NCBI RefSeq assembly: GCF_009377205.1
Contig: NZ_VJZE01000035.1
Coordinates: 1-37,488, forward strand
Reading direction: 5' to 3'
Length of the DNA stretch: 37,488 bases
Origin: Streptomyces phyllanthi
Lineage (GTDB): Bacteria; Actinomycetota; Actinomycetes; Streptomycetales; Streptomycetaceae
The notes beneath the pieces were generated by a model. The model did not search any database and was not told where the DNA came from. It was given only the letters and a program-made list of their open reading frames with translations. Each line of letters begins with the position of its first letter. Within the stretch, counting starts at the first letter, position 1. Shown here in pieces: positions 1 through 7,436 of the stretch. The translations under genes and the position numbers were made by a program.

Positions 1-77
1 CGGGAGGGCTTTGGGCTGGTCGTCGGTTGTCCGCTGAGCCACGGCTTGTGTCCCTTCGTCGGCCGGTTGGTGGCAGC

Positions 78-1436
78 TTAGGCCAGCGCTTCACGCGCGC
101 GGCGGGCAAGTTCGGCGGCACCGGGCACTTTGCGGCGCTGGTAGATGGAGAGGGTGGAGCGGAGCGAGGTGATGGCCTTTCGGGTGCGGTCGGAGGTCAT
201 GCCCTCCATGAGTGTCAGGGCCTGGGACCAGGCGGCGACGGCCTCGTCGGCTCGGGCCTGGGCGGCGAGGCTGTCGCCGAGGTCGGCGTAGGTGAGGGCG
301 TGGACGCGCTTGTACTTCTCGGGGTCCCAGCGCACCAGGGCATTGCGGTGCTGTTGCTCGGTGCCGACATGGTCGGCGAGGTCGGTCAGGGTGCGGGCGG
401 TGTGGCTGGCGACAGTGCCGGCGGCCGGTCCGCTGACGCGTGAGTAGCTGGGCTGAAGGCCGTCGTCACGTAGGAGGGCGTCTTCAGCAGCGAGCAAAGC
501 GCGGGCCGCCGCGGGCCTCTCGCCCACGGCGGCATAGGCGCGGGCGTGGGTGATGTGCAGCAGCGCCTCGGTCTGGCCGTCGACTTGGCCCAGACCGCGG
601 GTGAGGGCTCCTTCGACGAGGTCGACGCAGTGGTGGGGCTGCTTGAGACTCAGTGCCTGATGGGCGAGGGCGCGCATCATCCAGGCGGCGTGACCGCGCG
701 GGTCGGCTTCGCAGGCGAGTTGGTAGCCGATTTGGTAGTAGCGCTGGGCGGCGCCTTCTTGGCCGAGGTCGTGGTGCTTCCACCCAGCGAGGTATGCGAG
801 TTCGGCGACGGCACCGAAGGCCGCTTGCCGTAAGGCTTCGTTCGGGAAGCGTCCGCGGAGCATGGGGGCGGCGGTGTCGGCGAGGTAAGCGGTGACGGTG
901 GTCAGGCCGTGGCCGCCGCCGAGGCGTTCGTCAGCCGCGCTGAAGGCTGCGGTGATCTGCCGTACGACCTCCACGTCCTCGATCCCGACCAGCGAGCTGC
1001 CGGTGCGGGCCCGCAGCATGCGGGCGGTGGCCTCATGGTCGTAGAAGAGCGGCATAGCCACGCCGGCCGTGGTGAAAGCAGCCACGGCAAGGAAACGGCG
1101 GCGTTCGACGTCGGCACGGCCCAGATCGGTGGCGGCCAGAACAGGATCGGGCTCTTCCGACACCGCAGTTTCGGGTGCTCGCAGGCCGATCTCGACCGAG
1201 GTGATGGTGCGGCCCGCTCGGCGGGACAGCGCCTCAGAGAGGTACTGGCCGGTCCGCCCGGTCGGCTGGCGTGTGCCGTTTGCCCAGTGCGAGACGGCCG
1301 ACTTGTTGGTCTGGAGAGTCTCGCCGTTCTCGGCCGCGATACGCCGGATGTCCTTCGCCAGAGCCTCGTAGGTGCAGCCGATCGCCTCGATGACGTCACG
1401 CAGGCGGGAGTTGGGACCTCTCGGCGCTGCTGCCAC
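78..1436 (-). CDS. HTH transcriptional regulator with C-terminal TPR-like region
   Basis: This is a 452-residue protein. The first 75 residues look like an XRE-type helix-turn-helix, with 'NKSAVSHWANGTRQP' as recognition helix and turn. Residues 110-130 hold an RRRFL-AVAAFTTAG stretch that is often seen in actinobacterial regulators of this type. From about 180 onward the protein is alpha-helical with TPR-like repeats (AYLAGWKHHDLGQEGAAQRY, ALTYADLGDSLAAQARADEA). The start is GTG at 1436, with GGAGG about six bases upstream. Such proteins are cytoplasmic, pathway-level regulators in Streptomyces, resembling the NsdA/TPR regulator group; that family link comes from memory. It is divergent from the gene at 1662 and shares a 225-base intergenic region with it, so control of the neighbouring cargo genes is a reasonable inference. 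No ligand can be predicted. Confidence 0.85.
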   Translation of the reverse strand: MAAAPRGPNSRLRDVIEAIGCTYEALAKDIRRIAAENGETLQTNKSAVSHWANGTRQPTGRTGQYLSEALSRRAGRTITSVEIGLRAPETAVSEEPDPVLAATDLGRADVERRRFLAVAAFTTAGVAMPLFYDHEATARMLRARTGSSLVGIEDVEVVRQITAAFSAADERLGGGHGLTTVTAYLADTAAPMLRGRFPNEALRQAAFGAVAELAYLAGWKHHDLGQEGAAQRYYQIGYQLACEADPRGHAAWMMRALAHQALSLKQPHHCVDLVEGALTRGLGQVDGQTEALLHITHARAYAAVGERPAAARALLAAEDALLRDDGLQPSYSRVSGPAAGTVASHTARTLTDLADHVGTEQQHRNALVRWDPEKYKRVHALTYADLGDSLAAQARADEAVAAWSQALTLMEGMTSDRTRKAITSLRSTLSIYQRRKVPGAAELARRAREALA

Positions 1437-1661
1437 GATCGCCTCCGCTCAGGAGCTGTAAACCGCGTATACCGCTTCAACTGCCTCTCACCGTACCCAC
1501 TGTGCGTGACGGAGGGTTCACTAATCATCAGCCGCCCGACCCCGGTCCGACACCGTGACCAGGCTCCCCCCTTCGGCCGGGCGGCCCCCGAAGTTCCGTA
1601 CGCCTACACCGGGTTCGGGCATTCCTGTGCCCGAACCCGGCCGATCAGAGACGGAGACACG
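1437..1661. promoter_or_regulatory. divergent intergenic region, HTH regulator / cargo operon
   Basis: These 225 bases separate the minus-strand regulator from the plus-strand cargo genes and must hold both promoters. The stretch around 1455-1500 is less GC-rich than its surroundings and contains GTATAC. I cannot place -35/-10 hexamers with confidence. The strong inverted repeat at 1609-1640 is listed separately. Confidence 0.45.
1609..1640 (+). promoter_or_regulatory. hairpin in the leader of the gene at 1662
   Basis: The arms CCGGGTTCGGGCA (1609-1621) and TGCCCGAACCCGG (1628-1640) are perfectly complementary over 13 bases, with a six-base loop. The hairpin ends 21 bases before the GTG start at 1662 and just ahead of the likely ribosome binding site. 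No T-run follows, so it is not a classical terminator. It could be an operator for the divergent regulator or an RNA leader structure. The role is inferred. Confidence 0.5.
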
Positions 1662-2411
1662 GTGACCACCATCGACACTGCGGCCATCACGGTCGTACTG
1701 CCTGAGGCGTTCGACGAGCGCTGGAGCCGCCTGCCCGGCATCCAGGTCGACGGCCGGCGCATCACCATCGACCCGGCCGAGTACTTCTTCCGCTTCGAGT
1801 CCAGCTCCTGGCTCGTCGCCGACTGGGAGCTGGTCAAGTCCCAGCTCCTGGACGTGGACGAGACGACCGAGAGCGCGGTCGAGCAGCTCGCGCTGGACTT
1901 CATCAAGGCCCACGCCGAGTCCACCTCGGATGCCGCCCGCGTACTGTCCACCGCCCACGCGGTGTACGCGTACCTGTTCCGCGACGAGCACCTCGCCGGC
2001 CTCGGCCTGCCGCAGATCACTGCCGAGCATCTGCGGATGCTGCGCGAGGCGGCCACGCTGATGGCACTGAACAAGGTCGAGCTGGACGGGCACATCTCCA
2101 ACGTCGGCCCGTGCTGGTTCTTCCCGGCCGCCACCTCCGTCGTCTTCGACCTGGACGACGAGATGGGCGGGATGCTGGACGAGGTCTACCACGGTGGCTG
2201 GTTCAACGAGCACCGCCGGATCGAGTCCATCAAGGCTCACGCCGCCCTCGGCGGCAGGCTCGTACACGGCTGCCAGTCCGTGCCGGACCAGACCGGCGGT
2301 GTCGTGGCGCCCTACGGTGCCTCGATGGCCGCCTTCCGCGACGACCTCGCGGCCTTCAAGGCCGGATGGATCGAGCAGGTCTACGCCCACCGCGTGAGCC
2401 CAGCCGCGTAA
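1662..2411 (+). CDS. conserved-looking hypothetical protein, 249 aa
   Basis: I do not recognise this family. GTG at 1662 is the best start: GGAG lies a few bases upstream, the protein becomes compositionally normal from here, and the longer open frame crosses the divergent regulator. The protein is soluble, with no signal peptide or membrane segment. It is acidic, with tryptophans and aromatics spread throughout. The centre has long helices (SAVEQLALDFIKAHAES, LRMLREAATLMALNKVEL). The C-terminal half has a conserved-looking stretch (VVFDLDDEMGGMLDEVYHGG, then LGGRLVHGCQSVPDQTGG). It is the first gene of a co-directional cluster with a phosphotransferase-fold protein, a methyltransferase and a HAD-like protein, so a role in the same modification pathway is possible but unproven. 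Confidence 0.7.
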   Translation: MTTIDTAAITVVLPEAFDERWSRLPGIQVDGRRITIDPAEYFFRFESSSWLVADWELVKSQLLDVDETTESAVEQLALDFIKAHAESTSDAARVLSTAHAVYAYLFRDEHLAGLGLPQITAEHLRMLREAATLMALNKVELDGHISNVGPCWFFPAATSVVFDLDDEMGGMLDEVYHGGWFNEHRRIESIKAHAALGGRLVHGCQSVPDQTGGVVAPYGASMAAFRDDLAAFKAGWIEQVYAHRVSPAA

Positions 2412-2427
2412 CACCGCACACCAGGCT

Positions 2428-2460
2428 CCGGGGCGGGCCGACACGGCTCGCCCGCCCCGG
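2428..2460 (+). terminator. intercistronic GC-rich hairpin
   Basis: The arms CCGGGGCGGGC (2428-2438) and GCCCGCCCCGG (2450-2460) pair over 11 bases. The hairpin lies in the 77-base gap between the gene ending at 2411 and the GTG at 2489. No T-tract follows, so it may attenuate transcription or protect mRNA rather than end transcription fully. Confidence 0.45.
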
Positions 2461-2488
2461 ACGCCCCCAACCTCCTTGGAGCCCCCAC

Positions 2489-3400
2489 GTGACCGCGAAC
2501 CCCAGCGCCGAACTCCTCGACAACCTGCTCACCATGGCCGGCCGCACCACCACCGTGCGCGAGGAGGTGCGCGTGTGGTCAATGTCCGGTGTCGAGCGCC
2601 TGACCTTCCCCGACGCCACCAACGCGATCTTCAAGTACGCGAAGCGGCCCTTCGACAGGGAGGATCAAGCTCTCCGTCTGGCGCGCACGCTCGGCGTTCC
2701 CGTCCCGCAGCTCCACGCCTCCGCCGTCCTGGACGGCTGGCTCGGCATGCTCATGGAGGACCTCGCCCCCGCCGTCCGCGACGCCGACGACCTCGACGGC
2801 ACCGCCGCGGCCGTGGTCCTGCACGGCACCCGCACAGCTCCCGCCCTGCCCGTGCTCGACCAGGCCCGGCTCCGCACGCTGCCGGACAGGGCCCTGGAGC
2901 ACCTCGCCCGGCTCCGCAAGGCCGAGCGGTGGCAGGAGGCGGACGACATCGAGGACGCGCTCGATCGAATCGCCCAGGCCGCCGAGACCCGCTCGGCCGG
3001 TGCCACGGTGGCTCCGTTCGGCTGGGTGCACTCCGAGTTCCACCCCACCAGCCTCCACATCAGCAGCCACGGCTGGCGGCTGCTGGACTTCGCCCGCGCC
3101 TTCACCGGCCCCGGCCTGCTCGACCTCGCCAGCTGGCACGGCACCCTCGACACCCCGGACCCCGTACGCCTCCGTGTCTTCCTGGAGCAGTACGTTACCG
3201 TCGGCGGCACCCCCGACGCCCTCACCCGGCGCGGCGGGCTCACCGCCGAGAACTGGGCCCTGGGCTGGCATCGCATGTGGGCCGTTGAGTGGTTCATGGA
3301 GCAGTCGATCCGCTGGATCAACGACCCGGCCACTGACCCCGCCTACATCAAGGCCGTACGCCGTCACCTCACCGACGTCCTCCACCTCCTGGAGGTCTAG
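2489..3400 (+). CDS. phosphotransferase-fold protein (APH/choline kinase-like), altered catalytic loop
   Basis: This 303-residue protein starts at GTG 2489, with TTGGAG upstream. The C-terminal lobe has the layout of aminoglycoside phosphotransferase-like kinases: a catalytic loop V-H-S-E-F-H-P-T-S-L-H (H181, E183, H185, S188), then LLDFARA with D200 where the metal-binding Asp belongs. In typical members the loop is HGDxHxxN; here the catalytic Asp is replaced by Glu and the Asn by Ser. An N-lobe Lys candidate lies in ATNAIFKYAKRP. The fold assignment is from motif pattern, and substrate and activity are unknown. It may be a diverged kinase, a sugar or small-molecule phosphotransferase, or a pseudokinase. 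Its stop codon abuts the start of the methyltransferase, so the two are translationally coupled. Confidence 0.75.
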   Translation: MTANPSAELLDNLLTMAGRTTTVREEVRVWSMSGVERLTFPDATNAIFKYAKRPFDREDQALRLARTLGVPVPQLHASAVLDGWLGMLMEDLAPAVRDADDLDGTAAAVVLHGTRTAPALPVLDQARLRTLPDRALEHLARLRKAERWQEADDIEDALDRIAQAAETRSAGATVAPFGWVHSEFHPTSLHISSHGWRLLDFARAFTGPGLLDLASWHGTLDTPDPVRLRVFLEQYVTVGGTPDALTRRGGLTAENWALGWHRMWAVEWFMEQSIRWINDPATDPAYIKAVRRHLTDVLHLLEV

Positions 3401-4093
3401 GTGCTCGCCCACGCTTCCCCCTGGTACGTCCACGCCCTACAACGCACCACGGCAAACCCTGCCGAGCCACTCTCGGTCCCCGCGCGGATGGAGTGGACCA
3501 CGCGGCCTGGCACCGGACCCGGAGCCGAGATCCTCGGCCCGGACCTGCGCCGCAAGCGACTGCTGGAACTCGGCTGCGGCCCCGGCCACAACGCCGCCCA
3601 CCTCGCCACCCGCTACGGCGCCAAGGTCACGGGCGTTGACCTCGTCGGCCTCCAGGTCCGCCGAGCCCGCTCGCACTACGGGCGACTGAACAACCTGACC
3701 TTCGTCGCTGGCCATGCCCTGCACTACCTACAAGCCTCCGACGAGCAATTCGACGCCATCTACTCCGTCTTCGGCGCCGTCGGCCTCGTAGCCCCCGAAC
3801 TTCTGCTCCCGGCCATCGCCCAGCACCTCAAACCCGGGCGCCCCCTTGCTTTCTCGGTCCCTCACCCTCAGCGCGGTGGCCTACACCCAACCACCAACGA
3901 CCGTCCCCGCCGCGACTTCGTCACCCTCCCCGACCGCACCCGACTACCCATCGCCCGCTGGGACTTCGACGCCAACCGCTGGGAGAAACACCTCGACCGC
4001 TCCGGCCTGTGGCTCACCTCAGCGCAGGAGTTCCACGACGCCCGTCACGGAATTTGGCCCACCACCCTGCTGATCACCGCGCGCAAGCTCTGA
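3401..4093 (+). CDS. class I SAM-dependent methyltransferase
   Basis: This is a 230-residue protein. The GTG start at 3401 directly follows the TAG of the phosphotransferase-like gene, and its GGAGG sits inside that gene's last codons. Motif I is ELGCGPGHN (residues 56-64), followed by the acidic residue ending strand 2 (TGVD, D80). A motif II/III-like FVAGHAL and FDAIYSVFGAVG follow. This is the standard seven-strand Rossmann methyltransferase pattern (UbiE/type-11-like) at normal length. The acceptor cannot be told from sequence. Coupling with a phosphotransferase fold suggests tailoring of a shared small molecule or self-resistance, which is inference. Confidence 0.85.
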   Translation: MLAHASPWYVHALQRTTANPAEPLSVPARMEWTTRPGTGPGAEILGPDLRRKRLLELGCGPGHNAAHLATRYGAKVTGVDLVGLQVRRARSHYGRLNNLTFVAGHALHYLQASDEQFDAIYSVFGAVGLVAPELLLPAIAQHLKPGRPLAFSVPHPQRGGLHPTTNDRPRRDFVTLPDRTRLPIARWDFDANRWEKHLDRSGLWLTSAQEFHDARHGIWPTTLLITARKL

Positions 4094-4122
4094 TTTCCGC
4101 CCCGGCTCTCTGGGAGAAACCG

Positions 4123-4701
4123 ATGCGACCGCCCTACCTGCTCCTCGACATCGACGGCATCCTCATACCCTTCCCGGACGCAGAAGGGGCTGGCCCGGCG
4201 ACCCACACCCGCCACGACGTGGTTCCCACTGGCCGGTCCGCTGACGACCCGGTCGCCATCTGGCTCAACCCTGCGCACGGCCCCTTGCTCATGCACGTGA
4301 TCCGGACCGGCCTGGTCACCCCCGTCTGGTGCACCAGCTGGCGGCAAGACGCCAGCACGCTCATCGGCCCACTTCTCAGCCTCCCACCCCTGCCGCACGT
4401 CGACCTCCCGCATCCGCAGATCACGACCAGCCACCCCAATGGCTACCTGTGGAAGCGCGACCACGTCGACCCCTGGCTCTGCGACGCACCCGTCATCTGG
4501 ATCGACGACGACTTCACCAGTCTCGACCATGAGTGGGCGCGGGAGCGCACCGCCCGCGGCCAGGCGACTGCCCTAGTTCAGCCTGATCCCCACGTCGGCT
4601 TGCTGGCCGAGCACCTGGTCGAGGTCCTGGCCTGGGCAGCGCTGTTGCCCATCGCACGGGCTGATGCCTCGGGCATTTCATGTGAAGCCGGAGCCGCGTA
4701 G
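4123..4701 (+). CDS. HAD-like hydrolase domain protein
   Basis: This is a 192-residue protein with an ATG start at 4123 and GGGAGA a few bases upstream. The N-terminus LLLDIDGILIPF carries the HAD motif I pattern DxD (D9, D11). A later VIWIDDDFTSL supplies the motif IV-like acidic cluster, and WCTSWRQDA resembles motif II with Ser/Thr. The protein is short for a capped HAD phosphatase, so it probably has a minimal or no cap. This type occurs as 'HAD domain-containing protein' in many Streptomyces and may act on a nucleotide, sugar phosphate or polynucleotide end. It closes the cargo cluster and is followed by a hairpin that faces the convergent relaxase gene. Confidence 0.75.
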   Translation: MRPPYLLLDIDGILIPFPDAEGAGPATHTRHDVVPTGRSADDPVAIWLNPAHGPLLMHVIRTGLVTPVWCTSWRQDASTLIGPLLSLPPLPHVDLPHPQITTSHPNGYLWKRDHVDPWLCDAPVIWIDDDFTSLDHEWARERTARGQATALVQPDPHVGLLAEHLVEVLAWAALLPIARADASGISCEAGAA

Positions 4702-4724
4702 CGCGCAGGCAAGCCTCGGGAAGC

Positions 4725-4762
4725 GCTGATGCTCCCGCCACCGCGAAGGCGAGAGCATCAGC
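4725..4762. terminator. hairpin between convergent HAD gene and relaxase gene
   Basis: The arms GCTGATGCTC (4725-4734) and GAGCATCAGC (4753-4762) are fully complementary over 10 bases with an 18-base loop. The hairpin lies between the stop codons of the plus-strand HAD gene (4701) and the minus-strand relaxase (4802), where a bidirectional terminator is expected. Confidence 0.6.
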
Positions 4763-4801
4763 CTGTTGGTCGTGCCAGCCGGGCACATGGAGGGTTTGTG
4801 C

Positions 4802-6517
4802 CTACCGTCGCTGTCGGTGCTGCTGTTCAGTGGGTGTCGCCACCACCCGCGAGGGCTGGGTCCGGCGGCTCTCCTGAGCAGACGTCGTGCCTGCGATGGT
4901 CGAGCGTCGGCGGGCGGCTTCGGCGCGGCGGTTGGGGGCCGGGTTCCGGCCGGTGTGCTGGATACGGGTGATCAGCACGCGGGCCGGTTGGCGGGCTGTC
5001 GTCAACTCGCGCTGGGCGGCAGCCTCCTTGAGAAGCTGGTGGGGTTGGAGGCCACGGGCTTCGGCATCGGCGAGGACAGTGGCGAGCGCCGGCCAGGACG
5101 CGTCGGTGAGGATTCGCTCGGCGTGGTCGGGGACGGCTGCTCGTACGTCGCTCGCCAGAACGCGGCGGGCTTGATCCCTGGGTGGCCGGGCTATGAGTTC
5201 GGCGAGCGTCGGGGCGAGGGCGCGATCGGCGGCCGTCTGGAGGTGCTGCACGGCCTGGCGGGCGGCGTCAGCTTGGTGGGCGTGGTGCTTCGCTTCGTGC
5301 CAACGCCCGGCGACGATGGCGGCCCAGACGAGGGCTGCGACCAAGGCGGCCAAGGCGCTGCCGTCAGGGCCGCTGGCGGTGTGCACGATGTCGCGTGCCG
5401 CGCTGCGCAGAGCGTGGGCGGCTCGGTCTTCCGCCCGTACCTGGGACCGCTGGGCTCGGGCGAATGCCTTGGAGGCGGCCTGGAGCTCGGCGCGCAGATG
5501 AGCGGGTGCCTTCTGGGCGGTGGCTTCGAGTAGTTCACCGAGGGCGGTGATGTGGGCCTGGGCGTGGGTGTCGTCGGCGAGGTCGGTGTGGAGGGCGTCG
5601 AGGGCGTCGGTGGCTTGGTGCCACGGGGTGCTGGGGTGGTTGCGGCGGGCGGTGGGGTGTGCTTCGGGCCGGCTGGATTCGAGGCGGGACTTGATCTTGG
5701 GTAGAGAAAGGTCGGGGGCGATCTTGCTTCCGGGGTGGTAGATCTGCTCGCCGGCCTCGTTGACGTCGCCGGGTCGGCCGGCGGCGTAGCCGAGGAGGTC
5801 TCCTGACGGGCCGCGCCGGGCCTGGACCTCGATGCCGCTGGCTTCGAGGTAGGCGATGAATTCCTCGGCGCCTGTCACGTGGGGGATGGCGGCGCGGATG
5901 CGGTCCTGGAGCCAGGCGGGGCTGGTCTGATCCCAGCCGAGGCGTTCGGCCTTGTGCATCTCGGCCTGGGTGGGGCGGCGGGCGCCGGTGCGATCCCCCT
6001 TCTTTAGGCGCCGCAGCCCGTAGTCCTTCTCGATCGCGCGGCAGGCGTCGCCGACGCGCAGGCCGCTGTCGTGGAGTTTGGGGCGGCGTCCGTCTTCGCG
6101 GACGGTGGTGGCGAGGATATGGATGTGGTCCTCGGCGTGGCGTACGGCGATCCAACGGCAGGCCAGGTCGTCACCGGCCGGAGCGATGCCAGCGGCCCGG
6201 ACGATGCGCTCGGCGATCTCGCCCCACTCGACGTCGGAGAGATAACGGTCCTCGGGGGCGGCACGCACGGGGCAGTGCCAGACATGGTCGGTGATCTTCT
6301 TGCCGAATTCGCCGTTGCGCAGCCGCACGGGCTCATTGAGGTAGCGGGCGAGTTCGGTGAGGGTGGCGTTCTCGTCGCGGCCGGGGTCGGGCATGCCGAG
6401 CATGGCGAACCCCGCGACGATGTGCGGGTCGAGGTGCTCGTCTTGGCGGCCGGGGCCGTAGAGGTAGGCGAGTAGGCCGCGGGTGTTGGACCCGGCCGGT
6501 TTGATGGCGGCGATCAC
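4802..6517 (-). CDS. relaxase / mobilization nuclease (MobA/VirD2-like)
   Basis: This 571-residue protein would nick oriT and lead the transferred strand. The N-terminal relaxase domain starts MIAAIKPAGSNTRG with candidate catalytic tyrosines Y18 and Y20. The metal-binding motif RHAEDHIHI gives H127, H131 and H133. DGRRPKLHDSG and a conserved RRPTQAEMHKAERLG region follow. The C-terminal 250 residues are helical, Ala/Arg/His-rich and probably coiled coil, with one hydrophobic stretch (ALAALVAALVWAAIVAG) that may touch the membrane or a coupling protein. The GTG start at 6517 overlaps the mobC stop as GTGA, so the two are coupled. Streptomyces conjugation usually uses FtsK-like TraB and double-stranded DNA, so a relaxase module points to mobilization by a type IV-like route. 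Confidence 0.88.
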   Translation of the reverse strand: MIAAIKPAGSNTRGLLAYLYGPGRQDEHLDPHIVAGFAMLGMPDPGRDENATLTELARYLNEPVRLRNGEFGKKITDHVWHCPVRAAPEDRYLSDVEWGEIAERIVRAAGIAPAGDDLACRWIAVRHAEDHIHILATTVREDGRRPKLHDSGLRVGDACRAIEKDYGLRRLKKGDRTGARRPTQAEMHKAERLGWDQTSPAWLQDRIRAAIPHVTGAEEFIAYLEASGIEVQARRGPSGDLLGYAAGRPGDVNEAGEQIYHPGSKIAPDLSLPKIKSRLESSRPEAHPTARRNHPSTPWHQATDALDALHTDLADDTHAQAHITALGELLEATAQKAPAHLRAELQAASKAFARAQRSQVRAEDRAAHALRSAARDIVHTASGPDGSALAALVAALVWAAIVAGRWHEAKHHAHQADAARQAVQHLQTAADRALAPTLAELIARPPRDQARRVLASDVRAAVPDHAERILTDASWPALATVLADAEARGLQPHQLLKEAAAQRELTTARQPARVLITRIQHTGRNPAPNRRAEAARRRSTIAGTTSAQESRRTQPSRVVATPTEQQHRQRR

Positions 6518-7263
6518 GCGGACGCCTCCATCTCTGTCTCCGGGTCGACAGGTCGGCGTAGGGCTTCGGCGATCAGCTCCAGCAGGTCGTGGAGTTCGGT
6601 CAGGCGTTGGCGGATGTCGGGTGGGGTGTGGTCGCTGTTGAGGGCGCGGGCGATCTGGTTGACGTTGACGCCGATCCGGTTGAGCTGGCGCAGGACCTGG
6701 GCGCGGAAGATGTGGGTGCGGCGGCGGTCCTCGGACAGGGGCAGGTTGGCGGTGAACCGGCCGGCGATGAAGGCGAGGACGATGTCGGCGGCGAAGCCGG
6801 AGTCGCCCTTGTAGCCGTGCTCGGCGGCTGCCTCCTGGAGCTGGATGTGTTCGTCGCCGGTGAAGCGCAGGGGGCCGACGCGGACGACGCGCTTGGTGCC
6901 GGTGAAGCGGCGGATCGTGGGCTGGACGCTCTTCACGACAGGCTCACCGCCGACAGCCTCAGCGGTGTCGGTGGCGCGTACGGGGCGCAGGGTCTCGCGC
7001 TGGACGGTGTGGAGTGTGTCCTCGTCGGGGCCGCCCTCGGCCCTGACGTCCTGGCCTGGCGCCCCCTGGCGCTGGGCCGTCTCCGCCACCCCCGGGGCGG
7101 AGACCCCCGAAGACCGGCCCTGAGTCGGACTCGGGGTACTACTGGCTCCGCCAGGGGCACCCCGTCCGAACGCACGGCGCCAACGGTCCATCAGCGTAGG
7201 GGACTTCGTCAGCTGCGGCAGCTCGTCGGGGGCGTTCTCGGGGTGGAGCGGGTCGTGCGTCAT
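6514..7263 (-). CDS. mobC: MobC-like relaxosome accessory protein
   Basis: This is a 249-residue protein with an ATG start at 7263 and GGAG about nine bases upstream. The first 100 residues are Pro/Gly/Ser-rich and probably disordered. The second half holds a ribbon-helix-helix-like segment (VRVGPLRFTGDEHIQLQEAA) and then the MobC signature (RAQVLRQLNRIGVNVNQIAR, about residues 190-210), ending in a helical LTELHDLLELIAEAL. Members of this family bind oriT and help the relaxase to nick. The gene directly precedes and overlaps the relaxase gene. Repeats immediately upstream (7343-7436) are plausible binding sites. Confidence 0.85.
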   Translation of the reverse strand: MTHDPLHPENAPDELPQLTKSPTLMDRWRRAFGRGAPGGASSTPSPTQGRSSGVSAPGVAETAQRQGAPGQDVRAEGGPDEDTLHTVQRETLRPVRATDTAEAVGGEPVVKSVQPTIRRFTGTKRVVRVGPLRFTGDEHIQLQEAAAEHGYKGDSGFAADIVLAFIAGRFTANLPLSEDRRRTHIFRAQVLRQLNRIGVNVNQIARALNSDHTPPDIRQRLTELHDLLELIAEALRRPVDPETEMEASA

Positions 7264-7342
7264 GGACGGTTCTCCAGAAAGCGTGGGGAGGGCGCGCGGG
7301 GCAACGCGAAGATCAGACGGAGTTCGGACGGCTGCCACCTCA

Positions 7343-7436
7343 TCCACAGGTGTGGACGATCACGCGTTACACGGGACGGTGACCGGCGGGCCGGGTGGCC
7401 GGAAGGGTTCCGGTCACCCGGCAGCGGTTCCGGTCA
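7343..7436. other. candidate oriT / relaxosome-binding repeats upstream of mobC
   Basis: Three structures cluster in this stretch. The inverted repeat TCCACA-GG-TGTGGA lies at 7343-7356. The inverted pair GGTGACCGG (7378-7386) and CCGGTCACC (7410-7418) follows. The direct repeat GGTTCCGGTCA occurs at 7406-7416 and again at 7426-7436, exactly 20 bases apart. The location just upstream of mobC-relaxase fits an oriT, but no nic consensus was matched, so this is inference. The right end touches the 3' end of the DUF2637 gene. Confidence 0.45.

Noticed and set aside
909..1661. Long 5' extension of the gene at 1662
   Set aside because: It overlaps the divergent regulator in antisense. GTG 1662 with its ribosome binding site is a better start.
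1..4801. Search for the left att copy of the tRNA-Thr end
   Set aside because: No word close to GCCGCCTTCGGGATTCG was found by eye, so the left element boundary is not claimed.
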